NCBI GenBank assembly: GCA_020630795.1
Contig: JAHDIK010000020.1
Span: forward strand, 1-52,351
Source of the DNA: Colwellia sp.
GTDB lineage: Bacteria > Pseudomonadota > Gammaproteobacteria > Enterobacterales > Alteromonadaceae
Direction: 5' to 3'
Length of the DNA stretch: 52,351 bases
The first letter of the stretch is position 1. Each line of letters opens with the position of its first letter. Shown in pieces: positions 36,276-46,147 of this stretch. The notes under the pieces are model-generated. The model ran no database searches. It had not been told where the DNA came from and saw only the letters and a list, made by a program, of their open reading frames with translations. A program made the position numbers and the translations under genes.

Positions 36276-36311
36276 GAATGCTTTACAGCGAATTTACTGA
36301 GTAAAGCATTC
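36276..36311 (-). terminator. Terminator at the 3' end of bioA
   Basis: An 11-bp perfect stem GAATGCTTTAC / GTAAAGCATTC (36276-36286 / 36301-36311) with a 14-nt loop that contains the bioA stop. On the bioA strand a T-rich tract follows. Confidence 0.65.
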
Positions 36312-37595
36312 AGGCTCATCTAACACGGTTGCGATAGCGGTTATAAGTTTGTCTAACTGTTCACTCGTTGCAATAAAAGGTGGCATGATATATATAAGCT
36401 TACCGAAAGGGCGTATCCACACACCTAATTCCACAAATCGTTTTTGAATATGCGCTAAGTTAACGCTTTGCTTAACTTCAACTACGCCTATACCACCTAA
36501 CACTCTTGCATCAGTTACTCTTGAGTGTTCACCTAACGAAATAAGGTTTGAAAATAAATAGCTCTCAATTCTTTTTATGTTTTGCTGCCAGTTTGTGGTT
36601 TCTAATAATTGTAAGCTTGCTGTTGCAACCGCACAGGCAAGCGGGTTGCCCATAAATGTTGGGCCATGCATAAAACATCCTGCTTCTGTATTACTTATAC
36701 CTTCCGCAACCTTATCAGTACACAAGGTTGCAGCTAATGTCATGTAACCACCAGTAAGTGTTTTACCTAAACACATAATATCAGGGCTAATGCCTGCCCA
36801 TTCACATGCGAAGAGTTTACCTGTTCTTCCTAGGCCTGTAGCAATTTCATCGGCAATGAATAAAACATTATATTCATCACACAGTTTTCTACATGCTTTT
36901 AAGTATTCGGGGTGATAAAACTTCATTCCGCCAGTGCCTTGAACAATTGGCTCGACAATAAATGCAGCAACGTTTTCGTGATGTTGTTTAAACATTGTCT
37001 CTAGCTCTTCAATATCTGACGCTTTCCATTCATCGTAAAAAGAAGTCGTTGGAGAAGGAGCAAAATAATGTTTCGTTAGTACTTTATCAAACATGTGATG
37101 CATTCCATTAACAGGGTCACACACAGCCATCGTTGCAAAAGTATCACCGTGATACCCGTTACGCACAGTAAGCATTTTGTTTTTTTCTGCTTTGTTTTTT
37201 GAAATCCAATACTGAATTGCCATTTTCATCGCAACTTCAACAGAAACAGAGCCACTGTCTGATAAAAATACTTTATTTAAACCGCTAGGTGTTATCGATA
37301 TAAGCTTTTCGCATAATTCGATTGCAGGTGAGTGGGTTAGCCCGCCAAACATAACATGTGACATTTTTTGGCTTTGATCGATAAGTGCTTTATTTAATGT
37401 AGGGTGGTTGTACCCATGCAATACCGACCACCAAGAAGACATGCCATCTACCAGCTTTTCGCCAGTCGCCAATGTAATATGAACCCCTTGCGCTGAATCT
37501 ACTAGGTAACTCGGTAAAGGTTCACTCATTGATGTGTACGGGTGCCAAATATGTGCTTTATCGAATGCCAACTGCTCTGTTTGTTTTTTGTTCAT
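36294..37595 (-). CDS. bioA: Adenosylmethionine-8-amino-7-oxononanoate aminotransferase
   Basis: A 433-aa PLP class III aminotransferase that converts KAPA to DAPA using S-adenosylmethionine, the third step of the biotin ring pathway. The N-terminal HIWHPYTSM and the [17 protein letters not shown] stretch are BioA signatures. [14 protein letters not shown] and [13 protein letters not shown] lie in the PLP site, and the Schiff-base Lys is in [10 protein letters not shown]. It is divergent from bioBFCD across a 129-bp region with a BirA-like operator. Confidence 0.96.
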   Translation of the reverse strand: MNKKQTEQLAFDKAHIWHPYTSMSEPLPSYLVDSAQGVHITLATGEKLVDGMSSWWSVLHGYNHPTLNKALIDQSQKMSHVMFGGLTHSPAIELCEKLISITPSGLNKVFLSDSGSVSVEVAMKMAIQYWISKNKAEKNKMLTVRNGYHGDTFATMAVCDPVNGMHHMFDKVLTKHYFAPSPTTSFYDEWKASDIEELETMFKQHHENVAAFIVEPIVQGTGGMKFYHPEYLKACRKLCDEYNVLFIADEIATGLGRTGKLFACEWAGISPDIMCLGKTLTGGYMTLAATLCTDKVAEGISNTEAGCFMHGPTFMGNPLACAVATASLQLLETTNWQQNIKRIESYLFSNLISLGEHSRVTDARVLGGIGVVEVKQSVNLAHIQKRFVELGVWIRPFGKLIYIMPPFIATSEQLDKLITAIATVLDEPECFTQ

Positions 37596-37628
37596 ATGTT
37601 AACTAGTCAATTATAAATATGTTTACAA
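37596..37628. promoter_or_regulatory. BirA-type biotin operator
   Basis: ATGTTAACT (37596-37604), a 15-nt spacer, then TGTTTACAA (37620-37628). The consensus half-sites are TTGTAAACC and GGTTTACAA with 14-16 nt between. The right half matches at 8 of 9 bases and the left at 6 of 9. It abuts the bioA start codon in the divergent bioA/bioB promoter region. Confidence 0.65.
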
Positions 37629-37724
37629 TGCGAAATTGCTGGTAGACTACTCGTTATTATTTGTAGATGCAACGCTATGTGCACTCTACATACACTAACT
37701 ATGTTTATAATTAATAGGTAAATT

Positions 37725-38807
37725 ATGTCGGTACAGCACAACCCATTAAATACGCTTAAAGATTCTGATCAAGTAATACGTCACGACTGGAGCAAAAGCG
37801 AGGTGCAGGCACTTTTTGATATGCCTTTTAATGACCTAATGTTTGAAGCGCAAACCATTCATCGCAAAAACTTTAATGCGAATGAAGTTCAAGTAAGTAC
37901 CTTATTATCAATTAAAACAGGTGCTTGCCCTGAAGATTGTAAATATTGTTCGCAAAGTGCTAGATACAAAACTGACATTGATAAAGAACGTTTAATGGAA
38001 GTTGAAAAGGTATTAGAAGCTGCAGGCAAAGCAAAACAGCAAGGTTCAACACGCTTTTGTATGGGGGCTGCATGGCGTAACCCTAAAGAGCGCGATATGC
38101 CATACGTAGTTGAAATGGTTAAAGGCGTTAAAGCTATGGGCCTTGAAACGTGCATGACATTAGGTATGTTGTCTGAAGAACAAGCTGATGAACTTCAAAC
38201 CGCTGGCTTAGATTACTATAATCACAACTTAGATACGTCTCCTGAACACTACAATCAAATTATTACTACACGCAGTTACCAAGATCGTTTAGACACATTA
38301 GGTAACGTACGTAAAGCAGGTATGAAAGTATGTAGTGGTGGTATTGTAGGTTTAGGTGAGCAAGCACAAGATCGTATATCGCTTCTTATTCAATTAGCTA
38401 ATTTGTCTCCTCAACCAGAAAGTGTACCTATTAACATGTTAGTTAAGGTGGAAGGTACGCCATTAGCTAATGTTGACGATTTAGATCATTTCGATTTTAT
38501 TCGTTGTATTGCCGTTGCACGTATTTTAATGCCTAAAAGTCATGTTCGTTTATCTGCAGGTCGTTCTGAAATGAATGAACAAATGCAAGCGTTATGTTTC
38601 TTAGCGGGTGCTAACTCTATATTTTACGGTTGTAAGCTATTAACGGCTAATAATCCAGAAACAAATGCTGATGTTGCTTTGTTTAAAAAGTTAGGTATTA
38701 ACACTGAAACAATTGACAGTATTACTGAAGACGATCAAACGTTAAAACTAAAAACAGCAATGGTAGATCAGCAAAATAGCGATCTATTTTATAACGCAGC
38801 TAACTAA
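37725..38807 (+). CDS. bioB: Biotin synthase
   Basis: A 360-aa radical SAM enzyme inserting sulfur into dethiobiotin. The SAM cluster motif C-x3-C-x2-C is at Cys68, Cys72 and Cys75 ([14 protein letters not shown]). The conserved [12 protein letters not shown] and SAGRSEM regions hold further substrate and auxiliary-cluster residues. It is the first gene of bioB-bioF-bioC-bioD, divergent from bioA, and probably repressed by BirA through the upstream operator. Confidence 0.97.
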   Translation: MSVQHNPLNTLKDSDQVIRHDWSKSEVQALFDMPFNDLMFEAQTIHRKNFNANEVQVSTLLSIKTGACPEDCKYCSQSARYKTDIDKERLMEVEKVLEAAGKAKQQGSTRFCMGAAWRNPKERDMPYVVEMVKGVKAMGLETCMTLGMLSEEQADELQTAGLDYYNHNLDTSPEHYNQIITTRSYQDRLDTLGNVRKAGMKVCSGGIVGLGEQAQDRISLLIQLANLSPQPESVPINMLVKVEGTPLANVDDLDHFDFIRCIAVARILMPKSHVRLSAGRSEMNEQMQALCFLAGANSIFYGCKLLTANNPETNADVALFKKLGINTETIDSITEDDQTLKLKTAMVDQQNSDLFYNAAN

Positions 38808-38828
38808 TTAATATAGGTTAACTCGTTC

Positions 38829-39968
38829 TTGTCATTTAGTTTTATCAATCAAAAGTTAGCTGAACAACGCGCTAAGTCATTGTTTCGACAACGACAGTGC
38901 GTTGAATCTCAGACTGCTCGAGAAATTACCGTCAATGGTAAAAAGTATCTTAATTTTTCATCTAACGATTACCTTGGGTTAAATCATCACCCTGTTATTA
39001 ATCAAGCGATGCAAGAGGGCGTTGATAAATTTGGAGCATGCTCTAGCGCATCAAGTTTAATTACTGGATATCACTATGCTCACCAAGCATTAGAGTCAAC
39101 TATTTGTACATGGCTGAATAAGCCACGATGTTTACTATATTCAAGTGGCTTTGCGGCTAACCAAGGTGCTATTCAAGCACTAGGCGAGACTAACTCTGTA
39201 TTCTTGTTGGATAAACTCAGTCATGCGTCATTAATAGATGCAGCGTTCTCGACCAAAGGCAAAGCTAAACGTTTTATTCATAACGATATGTCACAGCTCT
39301 CTTCATTGCTAAGTAAGCATGAGGGTAAAGACAATATAATCGTGTCAGAAGGGGTGTTTAGCATGGATGGAGATCAAGCTAACCTCAATGAAATAAATGC
39401 GTTAGCAAAAAACCATCATGCAATATCTTATATCGATGATGCACATAGTATCGGCATTAAGGGCAAAAAAGGTGAAGGCAGTTTAAGCGTTTCTCCTGTT
39501 GATATTGTTATGGCGACGTTTGGCAAAGCAATTGGAACAAGTGGCGCATTTATCGCGTGTGATAATGATATTGCTGATTATTTAATTAATTTTTCTCGTC
39601 ATTACATTTATTCTACTGCGATTTCGCCGGCAGTTGCTTGGGCAACAAAAGCGAGTATTAGTATTATTCAGCAAGAACATTGGCGCCGTGAAAAAATAGA
39701 AGAATTAGGTGCGTTACTTTCAACTACACTTAGACAAGATATTACTTTGGTTCCTACTGAATCTTCAATACATGCATTAGTCGTTGGTTCAGCTGCTAAA
39801 ACTTTGCAGTTAAGTGAACACTTAAAAAGTAAGGGCATTTGGGTTACGGCAATCCGCCCACCAACGGTTGCGGAGAACACCTCTAGGTTACGCGTAACCA
39901 TAACGTCATTACATAACACAAAAGATATCAATTACTTAGTTAATTGTATTAACGAGGCACCATTTTAA
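38829..39968 (+). CDS. bioF: 8-amino-7-oxononanoate synthase
   Basis: A 379-aa PLP enzyme of the alpha-oxoamine synthase family that joins pimeloyl-thioester and alanine. LNFSSNDYLGLNHHP, YSSGFAANQGAIQAL, SIDDAHSIG-type (YIDDAHSIGIKG) and TFGKAIGTSGA, with the Schiff-base Lys, are all present. The start is TTG at 38829, which gives an N-terminus aligned with other BioF proteins; AGG at 38816-38818 is a weak ribosome site. Its stop shares a base with the bioC start. Confidence 0.95.
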   Translation: MSFSFINQKLAEQRAKSLFRQRQCVESQTAREITVNGKKYLNFSSNDYLGLNHHPVINQAMQEGVDKFGACSSASSLITGYHYAHQALESTICTWLNKPRCLLYSSGFAANQGAIQALGETNSVFLLDKLSHASLIDAAFSTKGKAKRFIHNDMSQLSSLLSKHEGKDNIIVSEGVFSMDGDQANLNEINALAKNHHAISYIDDAHSIGIKGKKGEGSLSVSPVDIVMATFGKAIGTSGAFIACDNDIADYLINFSRHYIYSTAISPAVAWATKASISIIQQEHWRREKIEELGALLSTTLRQDITLVPTESSIHALVVGSAAKTLQLSEHLKSKGIWVTAIRPPTVAENTSRLRVTITSLHNTKDINYLVNCINEAPF

Positions 39969-40753
39969 TGGTTAGTACCCAACACAGGGTTAATATTGCA
40001 CGTTCTTTTAGTTCAGCAACAAACTCTTATGATGTGTCAGCGCGTTTGCAGCGCTACACTGGCAAGCACTTAATGCCAAAACTTCCCAATAGAAACGACT
40101 TAACTGTTGTTGATTTAGGATGCGGAACAGGCTTTTTTACCAATATACTCGCGAGTAAATATAAACATGTTTTAGGCGTCGATTTGTCGAAAAAAATGCT
40201 TGAGTTTGCCGAGTCAAAAGCATCTTACCCAATCGAATGGATTGAAGCTGACGCATATCATTTGCCATTTGAAGACGGCTCAATTGACTTAGTGTATTCA
40301 AATTTAATGATTCAGTGGTGTAATCCTCTTAGCGAATTATTAAAAGAAATCACGCGGGTGCTAAAACCTGGTGGTCTTTTTATTTTTACAACACTAGTCG
40401 ATGGCACACTGCACGAACTAAAATCATCGTGGAAGCAAGTCGATAACGAGCCCCACGTCATAGATTTTCAAACGCCTGATTCGTTAAACGATACATTTGA
40501 ACAATCTCAATTTAAACTGCTAGAACATGAAGTAAAAGACATCATTCTAGAATATGAAAATGTTCTACATTTAGCACACGAGCTTAAAGGACTTGGCGCC
40601 AACCACGTACCGAATAAAACTAAAAAAGGTTTAGCAGGCAAAGACAAGTGGCGGAAAATGACTGAAAGTTATAAAGACTTTCAAGAGCCTAGCGGAATAT
40701 ACCCTGCAACGTACAACGTTTTTTCTGGAGTAGCGGTAAAACTTAATGTATAA
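39968..40753 (+). CDS. bioC: Malonyl-[acyl-carrier protein] O-methyltransferase
   Basis: A 261-aa class I SAM-dependent methyltransferase that starts pimelate-moiety synthesis by methylating malonyl-ACP. Motif I is VVDLGCGTGFF near residues 46-56. The acidic residue ending strand 2 is in GVDLSKKML, and LVYSNLMIQWCNP is characteristic of BioC. The N-terminal helix KxxIARSFSSATNSYDVSARLQ also fits. It is translationally coupled at both ends: TAATG with bioF and an 8-nt overlap with bioD. Confidence 0.94.
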   Translation: MVSTQHRVNIARSFSSATNSYDVSARLQRYTGKHLMPKLPNRNDLTVVDLGCGTGFFTNILASKYKHVLGVDLSKKMLEFAESKASYPIEWIEADAYHLPFEDGSIDLVYSNLMIQWCNPLSELLKEITRVLKPGGLFIFTTLVDGTLHELKSSWKQVDNEPHVIDFQTPDSLNDTFEQSQFKLLEHEVKDIILEYENVLHLAHELKGLGANHVPNKTKKGLAGKDKWRKMTESYKDFQEPSGIYPATYNVFSGVAVKLNV

Positions 40754-41417
40754 ATTTTTTATTACGGCAACAGATACTGATGCGGGTAAAACCTTCGTTG
40801 CACAGTCGCTTGTAAAAGCGTTAACTAATCAGTCATTAAAGGTTGCTGTGTTTAAACCCGTTTCAGCGGGTTGCGACCTAATAAATAATAAACTGGTTAA
40901 TGAAGATGCCAAGTTACTTTTTGATCTAGCAAACTGCAACCAGTCTCTAAACGAAATTAATCCAATAGCGTTTAAAGAACCAATAGCCCCTCATATTGCC
41001 GCAAAACACACAAGTAATAAAATTGCGGTAAATGACCTTAGCGATCATTACAAAGCGGTTATTGCGACAAACGCTGACTATGTGATAACTGAAGGTGCAG
41101 GCGGTTGGCGATTACCTTTGGGAAATGGCAAATTTCTTTCTGAATTTGTACAAAATACCAAACAACAAGTTGTATTAGTGGTGAATATGAAACTTGGTTG
41201 TTTGAATCACGCTGTTTTGACCTACCAAGCAATTTTAGCTGATGGACTGGAATGCGTTGCTTGGGTTGCGAACTGCTTTGAAGGTATGGATTATTTAGAT
41301 GACAATATTGACGAGCTTACAAAACTACTTGATTGTCCGATGTTGGCAAAGTTAGATAAAGAGCAAAGTATTGATGTCGCTGCCAATAAATTTAACGTAG
41401 AGCTACTAACAAGATAA
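40746..41417 (+). CDS. bioD: ATP-dependent dethiobiotin synthetase
   Basis: A 223-aa P-loop enzyme that closes the ureido ring of DAPA. The N-terminal FFITATDTDAGKTFVAQSL is the BioD-specific P-loop, VFKPVSAG carries the catalytic Lys, and the ITEGAGGWRLPL segment is also typical. It is the last gene of the bioBFCD run and overlaps bioC by 8 nt. An extended hairpin follows. Confidence 0.95.
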   Translation: MYKFFITATDTDAGKTFVAQSLVKALTNQSLKVAVFKPVSAGCDLINNKLVNEDAKLLFDLANCNQSLNEINPIAFKEPIAPHIAAKHTSNKIAVNDLSDHYKAVIATNADYVITEGAGGWRLPLGNGKFLSEFVQNTKQQVVLVVNMKLGCLNHAVLTYQAILADGLECVAWVANCFEGMDYLDDNIDELTKLLDCPMLAKLDKEQSIDVAANKFNVELLTR

Positions 41418-41438
41418 ACAATGTTGGTTAAACGTTGG

Positions 41439-41482
41439 CGCCTGAACTTACAATATGTATTTCATAAGTGTAAGTTCAGGCG
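41439..41482. terminator. 14-bp perfect inverted repeat between bioD and pepE
   Basis: CGCCTGAACTTACA (41439-41452) and TGTAAGTTCAGGCG (41469-41482) are exact complements with a 16-nt loop. It sits between convergent genes, so a two-way terminator is likely, but no T-run follows. Confidence 0.55.
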
Positions 41483-41504
41483 TATTCATTCAACAATTTA
41501 CATA

Positions 41505-42230
41505 TTATAAATTATCGTTAATTACGGTGTTACAAGCGACTTTAGCTTTTGCACCTGCTTTAAATACAAAACCGTCTTCTTCGCCTATTAGCTTAATTGT
41601 GCTATTTGTAACTTTAAGCGCAGTACCTTCTACAATACCAATAATAGGTGTGCTCGGGTTTATTGCCATAAATTCTTGTAAGCGCTCTTCACGGGTTTCA
41701 CCATTATGACCTGGAGGGTTGAAATCTGTATAATGCGGGTTAAGTTGTGCGTTTATTAGTCCTAATGCATTGAAGCTCGGCGGTTCTATAATTGGCATAT
41801 CGTTAGTTGTTCTAATAGATAAACCCGCAACGTTTGACCCCGCACTCCAGCCAATATACTTCATGCCTTGTCCAACTCGTTCTTGAATTACGTCAATAAG
41901 CTTGTGCTTATACAGTTCCGACAAAAGGTGAAATGTGTTTCCACCGCCAATCGCAATCGCCGAAGCGCTGTTTATCGCTGAGATAGGATCATCGAACGTG
42001 TGTATACCTTTAACCACAATATTTTTTTGAGAAAGGGCGCTTTGTACTTTTTCTGTGTATTTATCGTACGACATTGTTACACCAGCATAAGGAATGAAAA
42101 GCACTTCTTTTTGCTCACCGCCCAATTCAATATGTTCATCAATCATATCTAATGCGTGTTCTAAATACTCTGTGTTACCAACTCTAGAACTGCTTAAAAG
42201 CAATAAGCTAGCACTGTTTTTGTTGTTCAT
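41505..42230 (-). CDS. pepE: Dipeptidase E (alpha-aspartyl dipeptidase)
   Basis: A 241-aa serine peptidase of family S51, cytoplasmic, cleaving Asp-X dipeptides. The nucleophile Ser is in YIGWSAGSNVAG. The preceding IAIGGGNTFHLLS forms the oxyanion/turn region, and the conserved His is in FNPPGHNGETREERL. The N-terminal LLLLSSSRVGNTEYLEHA fits PepE. The start is ATG at 42228-42230, six bases after the HicB-like gene, so the two genes form one transcript. Confidence 0.93.
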   Translation of the reverse strand: MNNKNSASLLLLSSSRVGNTEYLEHALDMIDEHIELGGEQKEVLFIPYAGVTMSYDKYTEKVQSALSQKNIVVKGIHTFDDPISAINSASAIAIGGGNTFHLLSELYKHKLIDVIQERVGQGMKYIGWSAGSNVAGLSIRTTNDMPIIEPPSFNALGLINAQLNPHYTDFNPPGHNGETREERLQEFMAINPSTPIIGIVEGTALKVTNSTIKLIGEEDGFVFKAGAKAKVACNTVINDNL

Positions 42231-42236
42231 ATGTTT

Positions 42237-42635
42237 TTAACCTTTGGCTAATTCTTTAAGGCAAACAGACGCAATAAATCCTGAACGCGTTTTATGTTCT
42301 GAAGATTTACTTACCCGATCATCTATTTGTTTGATGAGTAACTCTGGCAGCGTTACATTTATTTTTTGACTCTTGCCTAGATACGGAACAATGTCGATAT
42401 CAAGTATCGCCCAAATGCCTGTATTTAACGTATTCATATGATAATCGATCGTTTTAGCACTAGGAATTTTTTCGCCGTATTCGCACAAAATAGTTAGGTG
42501 ACTCTCAGCTATTTTTTCTAAATTTTGTAAACACTCGTCTACAGACAACCCCGTAGTTTCGCACCCAGGTAAGTCAATTATCTTCAGTACGAATTCGTTA
42601 ATCGGTGTTTTCTCGATATGTACAGGATATTTCAT
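42237..42635 (-). CDS. HicB-family antitoxin-like regulator, no HicA seen
   Basis: A 132-aa protein. The N-terminal HicB-like partial RNase H fold is at residues 1-65 (FVLKIIDLPGCETTGLSVDECLQNLEKIAESHL). The C-terminal ribbon-helix-helix is near 89-130 (KINVTLPELLIKQIDDRVSK, then RSGFIASVCL), which should bind DNA. HicB normally neutralises the HicA mRNA interferase encoded just upstream; no HicA-like frame is visible within about 360 bp. It is co-transcribed with pepE. Repeats in its own promoter suggest autoregulation. Confidence 0.85.
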   Translation of the reverse strand: MKYPVHIEKTPINEFVLKIIDLPGCETTGLSVDECLQNLEKIAESHLTILCEYGEKIPSAKTIDYHMNTLNTGIWAILDIDIVPYLGKSQKINVTLPELLIKQIDDRVSKSSEHKTRSGFIASVCLKELAKG

Positions 42636-42663
42636 AGTTCGACTCTATAATTACGTTAAGACA

Positions 42664-42692
42664 ATTATAACCCTAGCAACTCTATATAGCAA
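42664..42692 (-). promoter_or_regulatory. Promoter of the hicB-like / pepE transcript
   Basis: On the minus strand, TTGCTA (42692-42687), a 17-nt spacer and TATAAT (42669-42664). A 17-nt operator-like repeat fills the spacer exactly. Confidence 0.6.
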
Positions 42693-42751
42693 TAAATTTA
42701 TAACCCCAAGAACCCTAATAATAGCTTAATGACACCCCTAATAACTCTATA
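42670..42751 (-). promoter_or_regulatory. Operator-like direct repeats upstream of the hicB-like gene
   Basis: TATAGAGTTGCTAGGGT (42686-42670) and TATAGAGTTATTAGGGG (42751-42735) share 14 of 17 bases. A partial copy lies around 42712-42724, and TATAGAGT recurs at 42649-42642 before the start codon. This is a likely binding array for the RHH domain. Confidence 0.55.
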
Positions 42752-43001
42752 ATGATTTGAAGTGACTAATTACTTACCGCTAATAACCTTAATTAAGAGT
42801 ACTTAAAGCTGGAGTTGCAAAATAGATTGAATCTACAAAGACTGTTTTGAAGGAGGTGTAAGAGTTATCAACTGCAGTAATAAACTGTTGTTGTTTTAAA
42901 AGTTACGAATAAGTTTTAGTGCATTAAAGCGACAAAACATAGAATAAATGCTTTGCCACTTTATGTTATGAAGGATTTTTAGTGATGATAGAACAGCGTA
43001 T
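42752..43001. other. Intergenic stretch without a recognised gene
   Basis: About 250 bp between the operator repeats and the chemoreceptor gene. It contains AAGGAGG near 42851-42857, but no start codon is suitably placed after it. I see no HicA-like frame on either strand and no clear hairpin terminator. Confidence 0.5.
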
Positions 43002-44108
43002 TTAACCTTTGTTGCTGTTAATTTCAGCGGATAATGAACTTAATAGATTAACCACTTCAAAGCTTGCATCTTCCATTAACGATAAACTTTTTCTCACTTG
43101 TTCGTAATCTTGATCGAAATGAGCTTTTAGCGCATTTAATCCATTTGAGTGCACTTGAGCATGAGGTTTATCTATTTGTTTAAATGACATGCTGCTTGAA
43201 TATTTTTCCGCACCTTCACCTTCGTAATACCATTTACCTAATCTACACATTGTATGATCGGCGAAGTCCTCAATACACTTGTCAGACATTCCTAGCATGA
43301 CTTGGTAAACATCTAACTTCCAAACAACATGATCCATTTTGACTGTTTGAATAAATGAGTCTGCTGTTGAATGGGTAATAACCTGATACATTTGTTGAGA
43401 CATATCAACAATCTGATTAGCAGTAGTTTCAATCGATACGGTACTCGAACTTATTTCTCCGCTTTTATCGCCAACTTGCTGTATCCCAGCTGTAACGTCG
43501 CCCATTTGCTGGTTTACTTGTTCTATAAGTGTTGATATTTCATTCGACGCTTCAGCAGAACGTTGTGCTAAAGTTCTTACTTCATCAGCAACTACGGCAA
43601 AACCTCTACCTTGTTCGCCAGCTCTTGCAGCTTCAATGGCAGCGTTAAGTGCAAGTAGGTTGGTTTGATCCGAAATACCTTTAATTATATTTACAAAATC
43701 ATTAATACCTGCGGTTACAGTTTTTAACTGGTTTACTGAACTTGACGCGTCTTCAGTATCTTTTGATATTTCTGATGTTGTTTTAATCGTCGATGAGAGC
43801 ATATCCATTATTTGATCAAACAATGCTTGAGACGACTGAAAATGATCTCGATGCCCAATTAACGTATTTGACGAATTAGCCAGTTCTTCTCGAATTTGAT
43901 TAACCAGTGATGATGATTGTAAGGAGAGCTTGTTAAGTTCTTCGTGATGCAGATAGATATCAATATCGACGTCGTTTTTTTCAATGTGTGACGGAGTGTT
44001 TGATTGTTCTAATAATTGTTGTTCCAACGCTTTGTTTTGGATCTTTAGTGCATCTATTTCGTTTTGTAGCGATGTAATTTCTTTTTTATTACCTAAACCA
44101 AAAACCAT
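43002..44108 (-). CDS. Soluble methyl-accepting chemotaxis protein with C-terminal CZB domain
   Basis: A 368-aa protein with no membrane helix. A short N-terminal coiled coil leads into the MCP signalling domain, whose tip reads [34 protein letters not shown] near residues 144-177. A C-terminal chemoreceptor zinc-binding domain follows: [22 protein letters not shown], then [10 protein letters not shown], giving the 3 His / 1 Cys zinc site. CZB receptors sense zinc or oxidants such as hypochlorite through the Cys. This one is cytoplasmic and single-gene. Confidence 0.93.
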   Translation of the reverse strand: MVFGLGNKKEITSLQNEIDALKIQNKALEQQLLEQSNTPSHIEKNDVDIDIYLHHEELNKLSLQSSSLVNQIREELANSSNTLIGHRDHFQSSQALFDQIMDMLSSTIKTTSEISKDTEDASSSVNQLKTVTAGINDFVNIIKGISDQTNLLALNAAIEAARAGEQGRGFAVVADEVRTLAQRSAEASNEISTLIEQVNQQMGDVTAGIQQVGDKSGEISSSTVSIETTANQIVDMSQQMYQVITHSTADSFIQTVKMDHVVWKLDVYQVMLGMSDKCIEDFADHTMCRLGKWYYEGEGAEKYSSSMSFKQIDKPHAQVHSNGLNALKAHFDQDYEQVRKSLSLMEDASFEVVNLLSSLSAEINSNKG

Positions 44109-44236
44109 ACTAATCCCTCAAATTTAATGATAATAAAAATTATAGAGATAACACCGATAAAGTAAATAACAGGATAGTAAATTGAAAATTAAACTGGCAT
44201 AAAGCCAAAGTAGATCAAAGTTGAGGAAAGAAGAAA

Positions 44237-44313
44237 TGGTCGGAGTGACAAGATTCGAACTTGTGACCTCACGTCCCCCAGACGCACGCGCTACCAAGCT
44301 GCGCTACACCCCG
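44237..44313 (-). tRNA. tRNA-Pro (anticodon GGG)
   Basis: A 77-nt cloverleaf on the minus strand. The acceptor stem is CGGGGTG / CACTCCG with one G-U pair, discriminator A and encoded CCA (44237-44239). The D arm contains AGCGCAGCTTGGTAGCGC, the anticodon loop is CTGGGGG with anticodon GGG, and the T loop is TTCGAAT. The stems were checked by eye. Confidence 0.95.
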
Positions 44314-44434
44314 ACATATAAATAGCGTAGAGAACACTATTTAAGGACTGTATATTAACGTTTTAATTATTGAATGCAACGATAAATCAAGTTGTTAGCT
44401 ACAAGTGAACATTTATTATTCAAATGTATTCTTT

Positions 44435-46114
44435 TTATTGTTGTTCATTAAAGCGTTTTATAAATTTAACACCGTCAATCATCATTGGAAAATCTGACTT
44501 AATTTCGATTGGTGCTTTTAATTGACGAGAATAGCTCTCAAATTTACCTTCTTTATCAATAAAAATAGATTTATCTTTATTAAACACCATAAAACCCGAA
44601 TCTATTGTGTTAGCAATAACTCGACGTTCTTTTAAGCCTAGAATGTCTTGTCCATTTGGAAGTGCATTAGCAACTTCAGGACAACTTAACCACTGAGTAA
44701 GTAACGTAGGTTGAATATCCATATGGCTTGTTAATCTTCTTACTCTTTTATTTTTAGTTTCAGGTACAACAATCAAAGAAGGTTTTATTGTTAAGCCTTG
44801 AGTATGGTCTACGTTGCCAATAGAGCTTAACCAAATAATATCTTTTTGTGATTTTTGACGTTGCGCGAGTAGCAGAGCGTCACTAAATAATTCAAATTGG
44901 CCGGCTTTCTCATCTTCAAAATAAAAAACATGAAATCCTGGTTTAGTTTGGTTAAGTCGCTCCGTAAAATCTTTTTCGTTTTGTGAAAAGATCAGCGATG
45001 AAATATCAGATAACTCAGTTTTACTGCTAAACCAATTGTAAAACCAAGTATCTTTTAAAGAGTTATTGCCAATAACCGTAATCGTCATTGGTAATTTATT
45101 TGATTCAATTGCTTGAATAAATAGAGGCTTTGTATTTTGACTAAGAACAGACTCTTTATAGACTGTAGGTAGGCTGTAAAACATGTTAAACCACGAATCA
45201 TTCGGTAACGCGTTATCAATATGATGATTTAGCTTTAAACTTGAAGCCTCTGATTTTAATGCGAAATTATTAATCTGATTGATATTAAGAGATGATTTAC
45301 TTAACACCATAAATACAGAACGGTCGATTGATGAATTGACAGAACACTGTGCACCGTTCGACGGATAAATAGCTGTATTTTCATCTACAAACAAGGTGTT
45401 TGTTTTACGCTCTAAATATACATCTTCATCAAAAAAACCATATTTGTTTAACAACGACTGGGCCGTTGATGGATACGATAGCGGCAATACCGTGTCTTGG
45501 CGTAATACTGAATAATCTAGTTTTGCATCCGCCCATATGTGAACAAAATGGCTGGTAAAAAACGCTGCAACCAATGAAAAAACAATATATTTTACAAATT
45601 TGATGCTTTGTAGGTCTCTTAGGTGCTTCCATGCATAATTACTTACCGTGAGCTGTAACCCTAAGATAAGTAGTGCCGTTGAGAAACAAATAACCCAAAA
45701 CTTTAAACTATTATGTGCGATTAAACCGCCAATAAGTTGGATAATTTGATCGCTCGACGACGCATTTAAATGGTAGCCCAGTCGCCCATAAACAAAAGCA
45801 TCGAGCAGTAATAGCACCATTCCTAAGGTATAAATTATTGATGCTGTTGTTCTAATAAAGCGAGTACGAGGGTAAATAAGGATGATCGGGAATAAAATTA
45901 GCACAAACCCCATAAAGGTTAAAAAACCCATATGGCTGAACCATGTTGTATATAAATAGATATTTCCGATTACGGTATTTGGCGGACTCTCTGCAAATAC
46001 ATAAAGTGCTGAAAGTGTAATTGCGACAATAATATTAAAAAATGTAAACCAATGGCTCCAACTGATTAAATGTAACAGGCGCTTACTATAAGACTTAGAC
46101 TCGAATGCAACCAT
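44435..46114 (-). CDS. yejM: Inner-membrane sulfatase-like protein YejM (PbgA/LapC family)
   Basis: A 559-aa protein, slightly shorter than the 586-aa E. coli protein. Five N-terminal membrane helices (DUF3413) start at LISWSHWFTFFNI. After SHFVHIWADAKLDY and LPLSYPSTAQSLL comes a periplasmic sulfatase-fold domain, which lacks an obvious sulfatase C/S-x-P-x-R catalytic motif. In E. coli this protein controls LpxC proteolysis and so LPS levels. The gene follows yejL by 33 bp, as in E. coli. Confidence 0.92.
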   Translation of the reverse strand: MVAFESKSYSKRLLHLISWSHWFTFFNIIVAITLSALYVFAESPPNTVIGNIYLYTTWFSHMGFLTFMGFVLILFPIILIYPRTRFIRTTASIIYTLGMVLLLLDAFVYGRLGYHLNASSSDQIIQLIGGLIAHNSLKFWVICFSTALLILGLQLTVSNYAWKHLRDLQSIKFVKYIVFSLVAAFFTSHFVHIWADAKLDYSVLRQDTVLPLSYPSTAQSLLNKYGFFDEDVYLERKTNTLFVDENTAIYPSNGAQCSVNSSIDRSVFMVLSKSSLNINQINNFALKSEASSLKLNHHIDNALPNDSWFNMFYSLPTVYKESVLSQNTKPLFIQAIESNKLPMTITVIGNNSLKDTWFYNWFSSKTELSDISSLIFSQNEKDFTERLNQTKPGFHVFYFEDEKAGQFELFSDALLLAQRQKSQKDIIWLSSIGNVDHTQGLTIKPSLIVVPETKNKRVRRLTSHMDIQPTLLTQWLSCPEVANALPNGQDILGLKERRVIANTIDSGFMVFNKDKSIFIDKEGKFESYSRQLKAPIEIKSDFPMMIDGVKFIKRFNEQQ

Positions 46115-46147
46115 TGGCTATAATGTTTCTCTATTTTGTTGATACTA

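Noticed and set aside
42636..43001. A HicA toxin gene or CRISPR array upstream of the HicB-like gene
   Set aside because: No suitable frame on either strand. The repeats are few, unevenly spaced and fit an operator.
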